Assembly (NCBI GenBank): GCA_002315325.1
Contig: DCGU01000020.1
Span: 18,825-82,824, forward strand
DNA from: Clostridiales bacterium UBA1770
GTDB taxonomy: Bacteria > Bacillota > Clostridia > Oscillospirales > CAG-272
Length of the DNA: 64,000 nt
Direction of reading: 5' to 3'
The notes beneath the pieces were generated by a model. That model did no database searches and had not been told where the DNA came from. It saw only the letters and a program-made list of their open reading frames with translations. How positions within the stretch are numbered: position 1 is the stretch's first letter; every line of letters begins with the position of its first letter. Both the position numbers and the translations under genes were made by a program. Of this stretch, positions 1 through 8,912 are shown piece by piece.

Positions 1-256
1 TCACCAGCTCCTCGGCATCGACGGGCCGCTTTTGCGTTGCCTTTAAGACACCGGATAACAATTTCTGGCGGTCGAAAATCTCCTTCGTGCCGTTCTTTTT
101 GACAACGATGGGCTGCACGGTTTCAACGATTTCATAGGTATTGAAGCGCCGCTGGCAAGCGATGCATTCACGGCGGCGGCGAATACTGTTGCCGCCTTCC
201 ACGGGACGGGAATCAATAACGCGGCTTTCGGGTGTGCCGCAAAACGGACATTTCAT
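1..256 (-). CDS. nrdR: Transcriptional repressor NrdR (partial, C-terminus outside window)
   Basis: NrdR represses ribonucleotide reductase genes by binding NrdR boxes, sensing ATP/dATP through an ATP cone. The first 85 residues are visible on the minus strand. They hold the N-terminal zinc ribbon with cysteines at 3, 6, 31 and 34 (CPFCG and CIACQRRF), followed by the start of the ATP-cone domain ([17 protein letters not shown]). The start ATG at 256 has a GGAGAGG ribosome site. The gene runs off the window at base 1, so its end is unseen. It follows folD in the same direction with a gap of about 45 bases. Family assignment is firm. Confidence 0.95.
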   Translation of the reverse strand, partial: MKCPFCGTPESRVIDSRPVEGGNSIRRRRECIACQRRFNTYEIVETVQPIVVKKNGTKEIFDRQKLLSGVLKATQKRPVDAEELV

Positions 257-300
257 ATCGATTTCCTCTCCTTATTTATCGTGCTGTTTTCAAATCAAAA

Positions 301-1155
301 TCAGTTTTTGCCGTAGCGTTCGGCTGCCGTCAGCGTATTGCGCATCAGCATCGTAATGGTCATGGGCCCTACACCGCCGGGAACGGGCGTGATAAAGGAG
401 ACCTTGGGTTCCACCGAGGCAAAATCCACGTCACCGCACAATTTACCCTCGGCGTTGCGGTTCATACCGACGTCAATGACAACGGCGCCTTCCTTCACCA
501 TATCCCCGGTGATCATGCCGGCACGGCCGACCGCCACAACGAGGACGTCTGCCGTACGCGTCACGGCACCGAGATCCGGCGTTTTGCTGTGTGCAATCGT
601 TACGGTACCGTTGGCCTGCAGCAGCAGCATTGCCTGGGGTTTGCCGACAATATTGGACCGTCCCACCACCACACAATTCTTGCCGGAAACGGATACGCCG
701 CTGCGTTTCAGCAGTTCCATCACACCGGCGGGCGTGCAGGGCAAAAACGTGTAATCACCGATCATAATATGGCCGACGTTGGTCGGATGGAACGCATCGA
801 CGTCCTTTTTGGGGTCAATATGCAGCAAAATCGCATTACTGTCCAAATGCGCCGGCAGGGGCAGCTGCACCAAGATACCGTGGATTTTAGGGTTGGCATT
901 CAGTTCATCCACCAAACCTTCCAGCTGTTTTTGCGAGGTTTCGGCGGGGAGTTCGTAGGTTTCCGAATAGAAACCGATTTCTTCGCACGCCTTTTTCTTA
1001 TTGCGAACGTAGACCTGTGAGGCGGGGTCCTCACCGACGATAATGACGGCAAGACCGGGGGTGATTCCCTTCTCTGCCTGAAGTTTGCGGCATTCTTCCG
1101 CCATTTCCGCGCGCATATCGGCGGAAATCTGTTTTCCGTTGATTAATTGTGCCAT
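301..1155 (-). CDS. folD: Bifunctional methylenetetrahydrofolate dehydrogenase / methenyltetrahydrofolate cyclohydrolase FolD
   Basis: Cytoplasmic one-carbon enzyme that oxidises 5,10-methylene-THF with NADP and then hydrolyses methenyl-THF to 10-formyl-THF. The 284-residue length is typical. Visible family motifs are the active-site region VRNKKKACEEIGF with its lysines, QLPLPAHLD, the DPKKDVDAFHPTNVG stretch, PCTPAGVMELL, the Rossmann motif VVVGRSNIVGKP and the C-terminal TPVPGGVGPMT. An AAGGAG ribosome site precedes the ATG at 1155. It lies 34 bases downstream of lgt and upstream of nrdR, probably as one transcript. No anomaly is seen. Confidence 0.97.
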   Translation of the reverse strand: MAQLINGKQISADMRAEMAEECRKLQAEKGITPGLAVIIVGEDPASQVYVRNKKKACEEIGFYSETYELPAETSQKQLEGLVDELNANPKIHGILVQLPLPAHLDSNAILLHIDPKKDVDAFHPTNVGHIMIGDYTFLPCTPAGVMELLKRSGVSVSGKNCVVVGRSNIVGKPQAMLLLQANGTVTIAHSKTPDLGAVTRTADVLVVAVGRAGMITGDMVKEGAVVIDVGMNRNAEGKLCGDVDFASVEPKVSFITPVPGGVGPMTITMLMRNTLTAAERYGKN

Positions 1156-1189
1156 CGTCGTACTCCTTACGATATGATATCAAATTCCG

Positions 1190-2677
1190 TTATTTTTTAT
1201 CCGTTTCGGACGCATCGTCGTCATCAAACATAAAGCGCTGAATGGCAGACGTTAATTCCTCTGCCGTGGCACCGTCACCCTCCGAAGCATCGTCATATTC
1301 GTCCGTTTCAGCGGTATCGGCAGCCTTTTGTCTAATGGTTGCTGCAGGTCTGCGCGTGATAACGGCAGCGGCATCAATTTCAGGGATTTCTTCCGCCTCA
1401 TCCGCTTCGGTCTTTTCGGGTTCAACAGTTTCAACAGGTTCAACGGTCTCAATGGTTTCAATCGGCGCCGTCGTATCCGCGGTTTCTGTCGATTCAACCG
1501 TTTCCGCCGTTTCAAGAACGTCTGACGGTGCCTGTTCGGCAACGTCGGAAACGGTTTCTGCCGTTTCGTCGGGGGCCGCATTGACGGTTTCAACGGTTTC
1601 GTTTGTCAGCAGTTCTTCCGCGTCAGTTGCGGGGAGCGCCGCTTCGGCTGCATCAGCTGCGCCGACTTCATTTGTCGTTTCAACGCTTTCTGCTTCATTG
1701 ACGGTTGCTGCTTCTGCAGCGGCCACGTCTGCAGATGCTTGTTCGGTGTCGGCGACGCGTGACATTACGTCATCTTCCCGGGAGGTTATTGCCTGTTCAG
1801 CCGCTGCACGCGTATCATCAACCGGTTCCGTCGGCTCATTCTTTTTCTTTCCGCTCTTGATAAAGCCGGCAATCAGTACGATCAAAGCACCGAAGAAGCA
1901 TAGGAAACCGACCCACTGGGAAATGCGGATATTGGTATTGCCGAGATACAAACTGTCCGTACGGAGTTGTTCAATCCAAAAACGGCCGAACCCGTACCAG
2001 GCAAGATAACTGAAGAAAATCTGGCCGCGGAATTTACGACGTTTATACGTGGCGTTAATCCAAATAAAGCCGAGCAAATTCCACAGGGACTCGTACAGGA
2101 ACGTGGGGTGCACGTACGCCATAATACTGCCCGTGAAATCGTTGGGGGAAAGCCCCATACGGAAATAATACAGAAAACTGTCTTCACTCACCAAGCCGCC
2201 GTAGGCTTCGCCGTTGAAGAAATTGCCCCAACGTCCCATAGCCTGCGCAACCATACAGCCGGGCGCGGCAAAATCGAACGCGGCAAGCGGATTTTTCTTT
2301 TTGACCAAACAGCAAATGATAAGTCCTATCGCACCGCCGATAATGCCGCCGTAGATGGCCAGGCCGCCGTTCCATATGGCGATGACGTCGTAAAACGATT
2401 GGTATTTTCCCTGCCCCAGCGTGTTGAGCACGTAATAAATGCGTGCGCCCAGGACACCGGGCACAATGACGCACAGTGCCAAGTCAACCACGTCGTCCAG
2501 GGTAAAGCCGTCCATTTTACACCGATACAGTGCATAAAAGACGGCAAACAACATGCCGAGCGTGATGACGATCCCGTACCAGCGTACGTCACGGCCGAAG
2601 AGGCTGAACGCCACCTTATTGACGGTAAATTCCCCGATTCCAAGCCCCGGGAAAGACATCGTTACAAGAGTATCCAT
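1190..2677 (-). CDS. lgt: Prolipoprotein diacylglyceryl transferase Lgt with long acidic C-terminal extension
   Basis: Membrane enzyme that moves diacylglycerol from phosphatidylglycerol to the lipobox cysteine of prolipoproteins. Residues 1-275 are a normal multi-pass Lgt with NGGLAIYGGIIGG (103-115) and the signature GRWGNFFNGEAYG (148-160). The protein is 495 residues, while usual Lgt is about 260-300. The extra roughly 220 residues after the last membrane helix and a GKKKN basic stretch are low-complexity, rich in Glu, Ala, Thr and Val, with repeated ETVE/ETAE-like segments. The tail should face the cytoplasm. The window supplies a likely substrate, the lipoprotein at 30698. The start has a GGAAAGG ribosome site. 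Core function is firm; the tail role is unknown. Confidence 0.95.
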   Translation of the reverse strand: MDTLVTMSFPGLGIGEFTVNKVAFSLFGRDVRWYGIVITLGMLFAVFYALYRCKMDGFTLDDVVDLALCVIVPGVLGARIYYVLNTLGQGKYQSFYDVIAIWNGGLAIYGGIIGGAIGLIICCLVKKKNPLAAFDFAAPGCMVAQAMGRWGNFFNGEAYGGLVSEDSFLYYFRMGLSPNDFTGSIMAYVHPTFLYESLWNLLGFIWINATYKRRKFRGQIFFSYLAWYGFGRFWIEQLRTDSLYLGNTNIRISQWVGFLCFFGALIVLIAGFIKSGKKKNEPTEPVDDTRAAAEQAITSREDDVMSRVADTEQASADVAAAEAATVNEAESVETTNEVGAADAAEAALPATDAEELLTNETVETVNAAPDETAETVSDVAEQAPSDVLETAETVESTETADTTAPIETIETVEPVETVEPEKTEADEAEEIPEIDAAAVITRRPAATIRQKAADTAETDEYDDASEGDGATAEELTSAIQRFMFDDDDASETDKK

Positions 2678-2703
2678 ATTTAATCCTTTCCGAAAACGTA
2701 CCG

Positions 2704-4104
2704 TTACAACGTCACGCCGTTTTTGAAGACGGCGATATCACGGTATCCGTTCTTTTCATTACAGGCAGACTGACCGCCTGCCACACGTAAAATCAGCTGC
2801 CAAAGGTCGTCTGTTCCTTCTGCAGACACCCCGTCTGCAGCATTGAAATCAATCCACCCCGGTTTCATTTCATACAGTGCCGCATTGGTCGCGATTTTGA
2901 CCGTGGGCACACAGGTACCGAAGGGCGTACCGCGCCCCGTGGAGAACAAAATGATTTGACATCCGGCAGCCGCCAAAGCCGTTGAGGATACCATATCGTT
3001 GCCGGGGGCGCAAAGGAGCGAAAGTCCCGCTTTGGTGACACGTTCCCCGTATTCCAGTACGGCATCGACGGGTGCACTGCCGCTTTTTTGGGTACAACCG
3101 AGTGATTTTTCCTCCAGCGTTGTAATACCGCCAGCGTGATTGCCCGGCGATGGGTTTTCATAAACGGGCTGCCCCGCCGCCGAGAAATAATTTTTGAAGT
3201 CGTTAATCATTTGACAAAGGCTGTCGAAAACCTGCCGCGTACGGCATCGATTCATCAACAGATGCTCGGCACCGAACATCTCGGGTACCTCGGTCAACAC
3301 GGCGGCGCCGCCCTGCGCAATCACTCTGTCCGTGATGCGGCCGATAAGCGGGTTGGCCGTAATACCGGAAAAGCCGTCCGAACCGCCGCATTTCAGCCCA
3401 ATCCGCAGGGCGGCGGTTGATACCGGCTCTCGTTTATCCTTTGCCAGCAGCGCTGCCAATTCAGCCAATATTGCCATGGCGGCAGCCTTTTCATCCGGCA
3501 CGTCCTGTGCCGACAAAAAGCGGATGCGCGCCGGGTCATACTCCCCGAGTGCAGCGACCTGGGCGCTCATCACGTTATTTTCGCAGCCGAGTCCCAACAA
3601 CAGCACACCGCCGGCATTGGGATTGTGCGCAAGCGAAGCGATGAGTCTGCGTGTGTGCGTCAAATCATCCCCCAATTGCGAGCAGCCGTAAGGATGCGGA
3701 AACGCATAGGTTTCCGCCCACAACGCCCCGCGCGCCGCCTCGGCCAGTTTTGCGGCCAAGCCGTTGATGCAGCCAACCGTCGGGATAATCCAAATTTCAT
3801 TACGGATTCCCACCTGCCCGTCGGCACGAACGTAGCCGGGAAAAGTATCTGCAGGCAACCGCGGCAAATCCGAAAAAGAAGGAGAATATTCATATTTTTG
3901 CGTGCCGGACAGTGCTGTTTTTAAATTTTCCGTATGAACGGCCTGCCCTGCGGCAATCGGTTGCGAAGCGACGCCGATGGGATTCCCGTACTTGATAACG
4001 GGACAACCGATATCCATATCGCAAAGGGCGATTTTATGTCCTGCGTGCGGGCCGTCGGTTTGTACAGCCACGTTATCACAGGGATGAATTTGAACCGTCT
4101 TCAT
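2704..4104 (-). CDS. uxaA: Altronate dehydratase (UxaA family)
   Basis: Predicted to dehydrate D-altronate to 2-keto-3-deoxygluconate in galacturonate catabolism. The N-terminal 90 residues form the SAF-like domain (PCDNVAVQ..., with IALCDMDIGCPVIKYG). The larger catalytic domain holds VGIRNEIWIIPTVGC, AFPHPYGCSQLGDD, GLGCENN and the metal-site stretch CGGSDGFSGITANP. At 466 residues it is close to family size. Its start overlaps the uxaB stop by four bases (ATGA), so the two are translationally coupled. Galactarate dehydratase (GarD) is a related alternative, but the uxaB neighbour favours altronate. No sugar-acid transporter is visible next to it. Confidence 0.88.
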   Translation of the reverse strand: MKTVQIHPCDNVAVQTDGPHAGHKIALCDMDIGCPVIKYGNPIGVASQPIAAGQAVHTENLKTALSGTQKYEYSPSFSDLPRLPADTFPGYVRADGQVGIRNEIWIIPTVGCINGLAAKLAEAARGALWAETYAFPHPYGCSQLGDDLTHTRRLIASLAHNPNAGGVLLLGLGCENNVMSAQVAALGEYDPARIRFLSAQDVPDEKAAAMAILAELAALLAKDKREPVSTAALRIGLKCGGSDGFSGITANPLIGRITDRVIAQGGAAVLTEVPEMFGAEHLLMNRCRTRQVFDSLCQMINDFKNYFSAAGQPVYENPSPGNHAGGITTLEEKSLGCTQKSGSAPVDAVLEYGERVTKAGLSLLCAPGNDMVSSTALAAAGCQIILFSTGRGTPFGTCVPTVKIATNAALYEMKPGWIDFNAADGVSAEGTDDLWQLILRVAGGQSACNEKNGYRDIAVFKNGVTL

Positions 4105-5459
4105 CCGCGTTCGCCTCCGTTCATTTGTGCCATACTGCTGCGCACGCCGTACGTTTCCATGGCATACAAAAAGGCTTCAACGTCTTTTTTCATGAACGAG
4201 AGATCGCGCCCCCACAAATCCGCATCTGCAAGCAAATCGGCAAGCGGCAGATTTTTCATTTTCTCTACGGCCGCCGGCGTGTCGTCACTGAACCCGCCCC
4301 GATACAATTGAATCAACGCAGCCAGTGAAAAGGTCAAGTGCGGCGGCAAAGTACCGCAGGCGGCGTATGCATCCGCAAGCGTCGGTAAAATACGCGCCCG
4401 CCATTTGGAGATACTGTTCATACAAATAGCCGACAGGCGATGGGCAATATAGGGGTTATCGAAACGGCAAATAACGTCCTGTGCGAATGCCTGCAATTCG
4501 GCACGCGGCAGCGTCATTGTCGGAATAATTTCATCTTCAAGCGTGTGCATAAGCCAGGGACGAATCACGTCATCGTGCATGGCTTGGTACACGGTTTCAT
4601 AACCGCACAGCAGTGCGGCCGGAACGAATGCGGTATGCGCACCGTTTAAAATGCGCACTTTGCGCGTTTTGTACGGGGTTACGTCGGGCACGAACTTCAC
4701 GTTTAATCCTGCTTCGGCAAACGGCAATGCACGTGCCAGTGTCTCGTCCCCTTCAATCACCCACAAATGGAACCATTCGCAGGTATCCAAACAGTTGTCA
4801 ACGTACCCGAGCTTTTGCCACTCGGCTTCGGCACTGTCTTTCGGGAACCCGGTAACGATACGGTCAACCAGGGTATTGTGAAATACGTTTTGCGTTTCAA
4901 TCCAATGCACACATGCGGGGGAAAACGCAAAATCCGCGGCATATTGCAAAATACAGCTGCGCAATGCGGCGGCGTTATTGTCGATTAATTCGCACGGGAG
5001 AAAGTCGAATCCCGGCATTCCGGCTTCAAAACGCGCCTGCAGCAAGCGCGCCATACGGGACGGAAACGTTTCCTGCCCCTTGACGTATTCAATACCGGCC
5101 TCCGTCGTATTGGAAACGATAAAACGCAGCGCGGGATTGTGCACAACGGTCTCCATCCAATTATCCTGCACGTAAGGATTCACGGTTCGGACGATGCTTT
5201 CCACAACCACCGTTTCTTCACGAGCCTGTCCTGCATCGTTGCCGTGCATACACAGCGTGAACAGACCGTCCTGTTCCTGCAGTTCGGCACAGTGCCCGCC
5301 GGCACGCGGTTGAACGACAACAACACCGAAGTCACCGCCCTGCTCTTTATTCAGTTTATCAAACATCCAATCCACAAACCCGCGCAGAAAAACGCCCTCC
5401 CCGATTTGGAGGATACGTTCCGTCAGTTTTGCGGGAATCGTGCGGTGCAGAGCAACCAT
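4101..5459 (-). CDS. uxaB: Tagaturonate reductase (mannitol dehydrogenase family)
   Basis: Predicted to reduce D-tagaturonate to D-altronate with NADH, the step before UxaA. The N-terminal Rossmann part starts ILQIGEGVFLRGFVDWM, the signature of polyol/hexuronate dehydrogenases. The C-terminal helical domain has the conserved lysine-rich motif VTPYKTRKVRILNGAHT followed by the region ending in NSISKWRARILP. I place the start at the ATG at 5459, with an AAGGAGAAGTCT ribosome site, giving 452 residues. An upstream in-frame ATG at 5507 lies in the tail of the preceding terminator and lacks a ribosome site. UxuB (fructuronate reductase) is the nearest alternative; coupling to uxaA decides. Confidence 0.88.
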   Translation of the reverse strand: MVALHRTIPAKLTERILQIGEGVFLRGFVDWMFDKLNKEQGGDFGVVVVQPRAGGHCAELQEQDGLFTLCMHGNDAGQAREETVVVESIVRTVNPYVQDNWMETVVHNPALRFIVSNTTEAGIEYVKGQETFPSRMARLLQARFEAGMPGFDFLPCELIDNNAAALRSCILQYAADFAFSPACVHWIETQNVFHNTLVDRIVTGFPKDSAEAEWQKLGYVDNCLDTCEWFHLWVIEGDETLARALPFAEAGLNVKFVPDVTPYKTRKVRILNGAHTAFVPAALLCGYETVYQAMHDDVIRPWLMHTLEDEIIPTMTLPRAELQAFAQDVICRFDNPYIAHRLSAICMNSISKWRARILPTLADAYAACGTLPPHLTFSLAALIQLYRGGFSDDTPAAVEKMKNLPLADLLADADLWGRDLSFMKKDVEAFLYAMETYGVRSSMAQMNGGERG

Positions 5460-5505
5460 AGACTTCTCCTTTTCAATTTGTGCCGACCTATCGGCAGCGT
5501 CATTC

Positions 5506-5544
5506 ATAAAACAAGGGGCACCTGCTATTGAAACAAGTGCCCCT
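5506..5544 (-). terminator. Intrinsic terminator after ispH-rpsA
   Basis: On the minus strand an eight-base stem (AGGGGCAC paired with GTGCCCCT) with a 15-base loop is followed by the T-rich tail TTGTTTT. A second small palindrome, GTGCCGTTCGGCAC, lies just upstream at 5549-5562. It separates the ispH-rpsA transcript from uxaBA and supports the downstream uxaB start choice. Confidence 0.75.
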
Positions 5545-5575
5545 ATTCGTGCCGTTCGGCACCGATTATTGCATT

Positions 5576-7591
5576 TTAAGCCTGTTCTTCGGCAGGAGCT
5601 TCTTCTACGGGCTGTTCCTCTTCCATCAAAGCGCGGATGGACAGACCGACCTTCTGCTTCTCATTATCGATTTCGATAATGCGAACGTCAACCTGCTGGC
5701 CAACCTGCAGAACGTCTGCGGGATTAGCGATACGGGTGTTCGCAATTTGAGAAATGTGAATCAAACCGTCAACGCCGTCAACGATTTCAGCGAAAGCACC
5801 GAAGGGCATCAGGTTTACGATGGTAACGTTTGCAACGTCACCGACTGCATACTGACTGGTGAAGATATTCCAGGGGTTATCTGCCTCGGTCTTATAACCC
5901 AGGGAGATTCTTCTGGCTTCTCTGTCGAAAGACTTCACGAAAACGGTAATTTCCTGACCGATCTTCAAAACGTCGGCGGGAGATTTGATGCGCTTCCAAG
6001 ACAGTTCGGTCATATGAACCATACCGTCAACGCCGCCCAAATCAATGAATGCACCGTAGGAAGTCATGCTCTTTACGGGGCCGGTATAAACCTTACCTTC
6101 TTCAATGGTATCCCAGAAAGCGCTCTCGGCCTGTTTGCGGATTTCCTTCTGCACACGGCTGATGGAACCGACAACCTTTTTGCGGTCGCGCACTTCGATG
6201 ATTTCAAGTTTAACGGTTTCGCCCTTCAATGCGTTCAGATCGCCGTCCTTCGGAACACCGGTCTGAGAAGCGGGAACGAATACCTGGTTGGCAGCAACGG
6301 CAACAACGACACCGCCCTTGTTTACGTCGACAACCTTACCCTCGAGAACTTCGTGGGAATCAACGGCAGCCAGAACGTTTTTCCACTCGCGGTCTGCATC
6401 TGCACGTTTTTTAGAGAGTTCTGCAACGCCTTCCACGTCGCTGACACGAATAACGAAAGCCTCAACTTTGTCACCGCGTTTGAATTGCTCGGGCAGTTTA
6501 ACGGAAGGGTCGTCGCTGACTTGGTCAGCTTTGATATAGCCGGTTACGCCCATGCCAAGGTCGAGCTGCAGCTCACCGTCGGTCACGTACTCAACGATAC
6601 CGGTAACGACATCTCCTGTATTTAAACTGGGGCACATCCCATCCAGCATTTCACTGAAATTTTCCTGATCCATGGTTTTCACTACCTCCTGTATTTTGTC
6701 ACCGGGCGTGGATGCTCCGGCAACAATGCCCACCTTTCGATGGGTTGCTTTAAAATTAAACGGCAATTCGGACGCATTCTCGATCCACAAGGTATCGGGG
6801 CATCCAGCGCGACATATCGAAAACAGCTTTGCCGTATTGGAACTGTTCCGCCCGCCGATCACCAGCATACCGTCGCATTGACGCGAGAGGGCAGCCGCTT
6901 CGGCCTGTCTTTTTTCAGTCACACTACATATTGTATCAAATATTAAAGGATTTGTATATAGTTTTTTGAGAATTTCCTGTGATTTTTTCCATTCTTCGGT
7001 ATTGGAAGTCGTCTGTGCTGCCAAAATCGGCTGCATTTCAGCCCATTCACTCCCATTTTTTTCCGCCAAAACGGCTTCCAACGTTTGCGCGTTGGAAAAA
7101 ATAAAATGGGGACCGTCAAAACGGCTGACAATGCCCTCCACTTCCGGATGCCCCGCCGTTCCCAGTAAAAACAAGACGTGCGCACCGTCGTCGTATTGCG
7201 CAACGACGTCGTGTATTTTGGCAACGTACGGACAGGTACAATCCACAACCGTCAGAAACGGCGTATCAGCTGCCGCTTTTTTCAACAACGCAGCCGTTGC
7301 ACGCGGGACACCGTGTGCGCGTGTAATAATCACCATCGGGTGTTCGGCATCAATCGTTGACAACAGTTCCGGGAGATTGTTTGATTCCGCAACGGCGGCA
7401 CCGCGCGCCTCGGTTTCACGGACAAAATCAGGATTGTGAATCAACGGGCCAAGCGTAAAGATACGCGCGTTTTCCGCCTTATCGGCCAACCGTTCTTCCA
7501 ATGCATTGACCGCGCGCTTGACGCCAGGACAAAAACCGGCCTGCGAAGCAACGATAACCTCCGGTGCCGTTTGGAACGTCTGTTTAGCCAT
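5576..7591 (-). CDS. ispH-rpsA: Fused 4-hydroxy-3-methylbut-2-enyl diphosphate reductase (IspH) and ribosomal protein S1
   Basis: One reading frame joins two functions. The first ~290 residues are IspH, the last MEP-pathway enzyme making IPP/DMAPP; the three 4Fe-4S cysteines are visible in GFCPGVKRAV (24), DCTCPYV (123) and DTICSVTEKRQ (225), numbered from an upstream ATG at 7600, with the conserved RAHGVP. From about 310 onward are four S1 RNA-binding repeats, e.g. MTSYGAFIDLGGVDGMVHM and MPFGAFAEIVDGVDGLIHIS, and an acidic tail. This fusion is known in Clostridia. I favour the ATG at 7591 because AGGA sits about 8 bases before it. Either start overlaps the cmk-plsC stop. A terminator follows. 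Confidence 0.94.
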   Translation of the reverse strand: MAKQTFQTAPEVIVASQAGFCPGVKRAVNALEERLADKAENARIFTLGPLIHNPDFVRETEARGAAVAESNNLPELLSTIDAEHPMVIITRAHGVPRATAALLKKAAADTPFLTVVDCTCPYVAKIHDVVAQYDDGAHVLFLLGTAGHPEVEGIVSRFDGPHFIFSNAQTLEAVLAEKNGSEWAEMQPILAAQTTSNTEEWKKSQEILKKLYTNPLIFDTICSVTEKRQAEAAALSRQCDGMLVIGGRNSSNTAKLFSICRAGCPDTLWIENASELPFNFKATHRKVGIVAGASTPGDKIQEVVKTMDQENFSEMLDGMCPSLNTGDVVTGIVEYVTDGELQLDLGMGVTGYIKADQVSDDPSVKLPEQFKRGDKVEAFVIRVSDVEGVAELSKKRADADREWKNVLAAVDSHEVLEGKVVDVNKGGVVVAVAANQVFVPASQTGVPKDGDLNALKGETVKLEIIEVRDRKKVVGSISRVQKEIRKQAESAFWDTIEEGKVYTGPVKSMTSYGAFIDLGGVDGMVHMTELSWKRIKSPADVLKIGQEITVFVKSFDREARRISLGYKTEADNPWNIFTSQYAVGDVANVTIVNLMPFGAFAEIVDGVDGLIHISQIANTRIANPADVLQVGQQVDVRIIEIDNEKQKVGLSIRALMEEEQPVEEAPAEEQA

Positions 7592-8912
7592 GATTTTCAT
7601 CCTGCAGAGCGCAGACAGCGTCGAAAACGTATTGCGTCATCTTTAAATAGTCTTTCTCTGCGCCGCCGTGCGCCATGAGTTCTTCATGGGAAATCGGCTT
7701 CCCGAAAACGACGGTCTTGCGACACAGGAAACGAGACTTGTGATTTTTCATCACGATTGCTGCCGGTAAGATCTGCACGCCGGCACGATATGCCACCAGG
7801 CCGACGCCGTTCTTGATGGGCGTTGTTGACGGGTGAACGCCCGGGTAGCGGTGTCCCTGCGGGAACATACCGACACAGGTACCGCCCTGCAGCATGGCAA
7901 TGGTGTTTTTGACAGCACCGACGTCGGCACCGCCGCGGTTCACCGGATAGGCACCGAGGGAACGAATCAAAGCGGCCAGTCCGGGGATGGCAAACAATTC
8001 CTTTTTGGCCATAAAATGCGGCTGCTGCCACGCAATCGCGGCACACAGCAAAATGGGATCGCGCCAGGAAAGATGATTGCTGACCAACAGGTAGGGCCCC
8101 TGTTCCGGTTTGGGTTCGTTTTCACTCCCCTTCACTTTGATGCGGTGCAGGAACCGAACGATACCGTGCAGCGTAACGTAGACAAAATTAAAAAGGCGGC
8201 TGAAATTCTTTTTTTTAGGGGCATTTAACGCGAATTTTATTTTTTTCTTTTTCATCAAGGCAATGATGGCGTCTGCTGTTCCCTCGATTGTCAAAGAAGA
8301 ATTATTTAAAAGAACGGCATCCGGCGCCTGCACTGCCGGTGCGACGGCACGGTTCCGATCGTTGGCGTCCCGCGTCTGCATATCGGTCAACACTTCGTCG
8401 AGCGTCGTTTCAATGCCCTTTGTCTTGAGTTCGTCCAAACGTCTTTGCGCCCTGACGGTATCGTCGGCGACGAGGAACACCTTCAGATCGGCGTTCGGCA
8501 AAATGACAGTACCGATATCGCGGCCGTCCATAATAACGGAGTTTTCGCGCGCCGTTTTTTGCTGCGTTTCCAAAAGGAAAGTGCGAACGGCAGGAATGGC
8601 GGACACAGCCGACGCATACATGGAAATCTCCGGTCTTCTGATTTCTTCCCCGGGATTTTCCCCATTGAGATAGACAACCTGTTTGCCGTTTTGATACGTC
8701 ACCTCAATTTGGATGGACGGCAGCAGGGCGACTACGGCATCGGCATCTTTGGGGTCGACGCCGGCACGGAATACGTACAGTCCGATCGTACGGTAGAGTG
8801 CGCCGGTATCCACGTATAAAATATTCAGTTTTGCGGCAAGAATTTTGGCAACGGTACTCTTCCCCGCACCGCTGGGACCGTCAATCGCAATTGTAAAATG
8901 CTGTGTTTTCAT
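7584..8912 (-). CDS. cmk-plsC: Fused cytidylate kinase (Cmk) and 1-acylglycerol-3-phosphate acyltransferase (PlsC)
   Basis: Residues 1-220 are cytidylate kinase, phosphorylating CMP/dCMP: P-loop GPSGAGKSTVAK, the DTGALYR motif and MDGRDIGTVILP. After a lysine-rich linker (MKKKKIKF, around 220) an acyltransferase domain follows with the NHLSWRDP form of the NHx4D motif and GMFPQGHRYPG; this makes phosphatidic acid at the membrane. Both domains look intact, so it is a genuine bifunctional fusion of 442 residues. A GGAAAGGA ribosome site precedes the ATG, which overlaps the stop of the BaiN-like gene by four bases. Downstream it overlaps ispH-rpsA. The gene order matches clostridial clusters in which these partners are separate or fused. 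Confidence 0.94.
   Translation of the reverse strand: MKTQHFTIAIDGPSGAGKSTVAKILAAKLNILYVDTGALYRTIGLYVFRAGVDPKDADAVVALLPSIQIEVTYQNGKQVVYLNGENPGEEIRRPEISMYASAVSAIPAVRTFLLETQQKTARENSVIMDGRDIGTVILPNADLKVFLVADDTVRAQRRLDELKTKGIETTLDEVLTDMQTRDANDRNRAVAPAVQAPDAVLLNNSSLTIEGTADAIIALMKKKKIKFALNAPKKKNFSRLFNFVYVTLHGIVRFLHRIKVKGSENEPKPEQGPYLLVSNHLSWRDPILLCAAIAWQQPHFMAKKELFAIPGLAALIRSLGAYPVNRGGADVGAVKNTIAMLQGGTCVGMFPQGHRYPGVHPSTTPIKNGVGLVAYRAGVQILPAAIVMKNHKSRFLCRKTVVFGKPISHEELMAHGGAEKDYLKMTQYVFDAVCALQDENHG

Noticed and set aside
1242..2009. 255-codon plus-strand Ser/Ala/Val-rich frame opposite the Lgt tail.
   Set aside because: Shadow of the low-complexity Lgt extension; composition is a simple complement of its codons.
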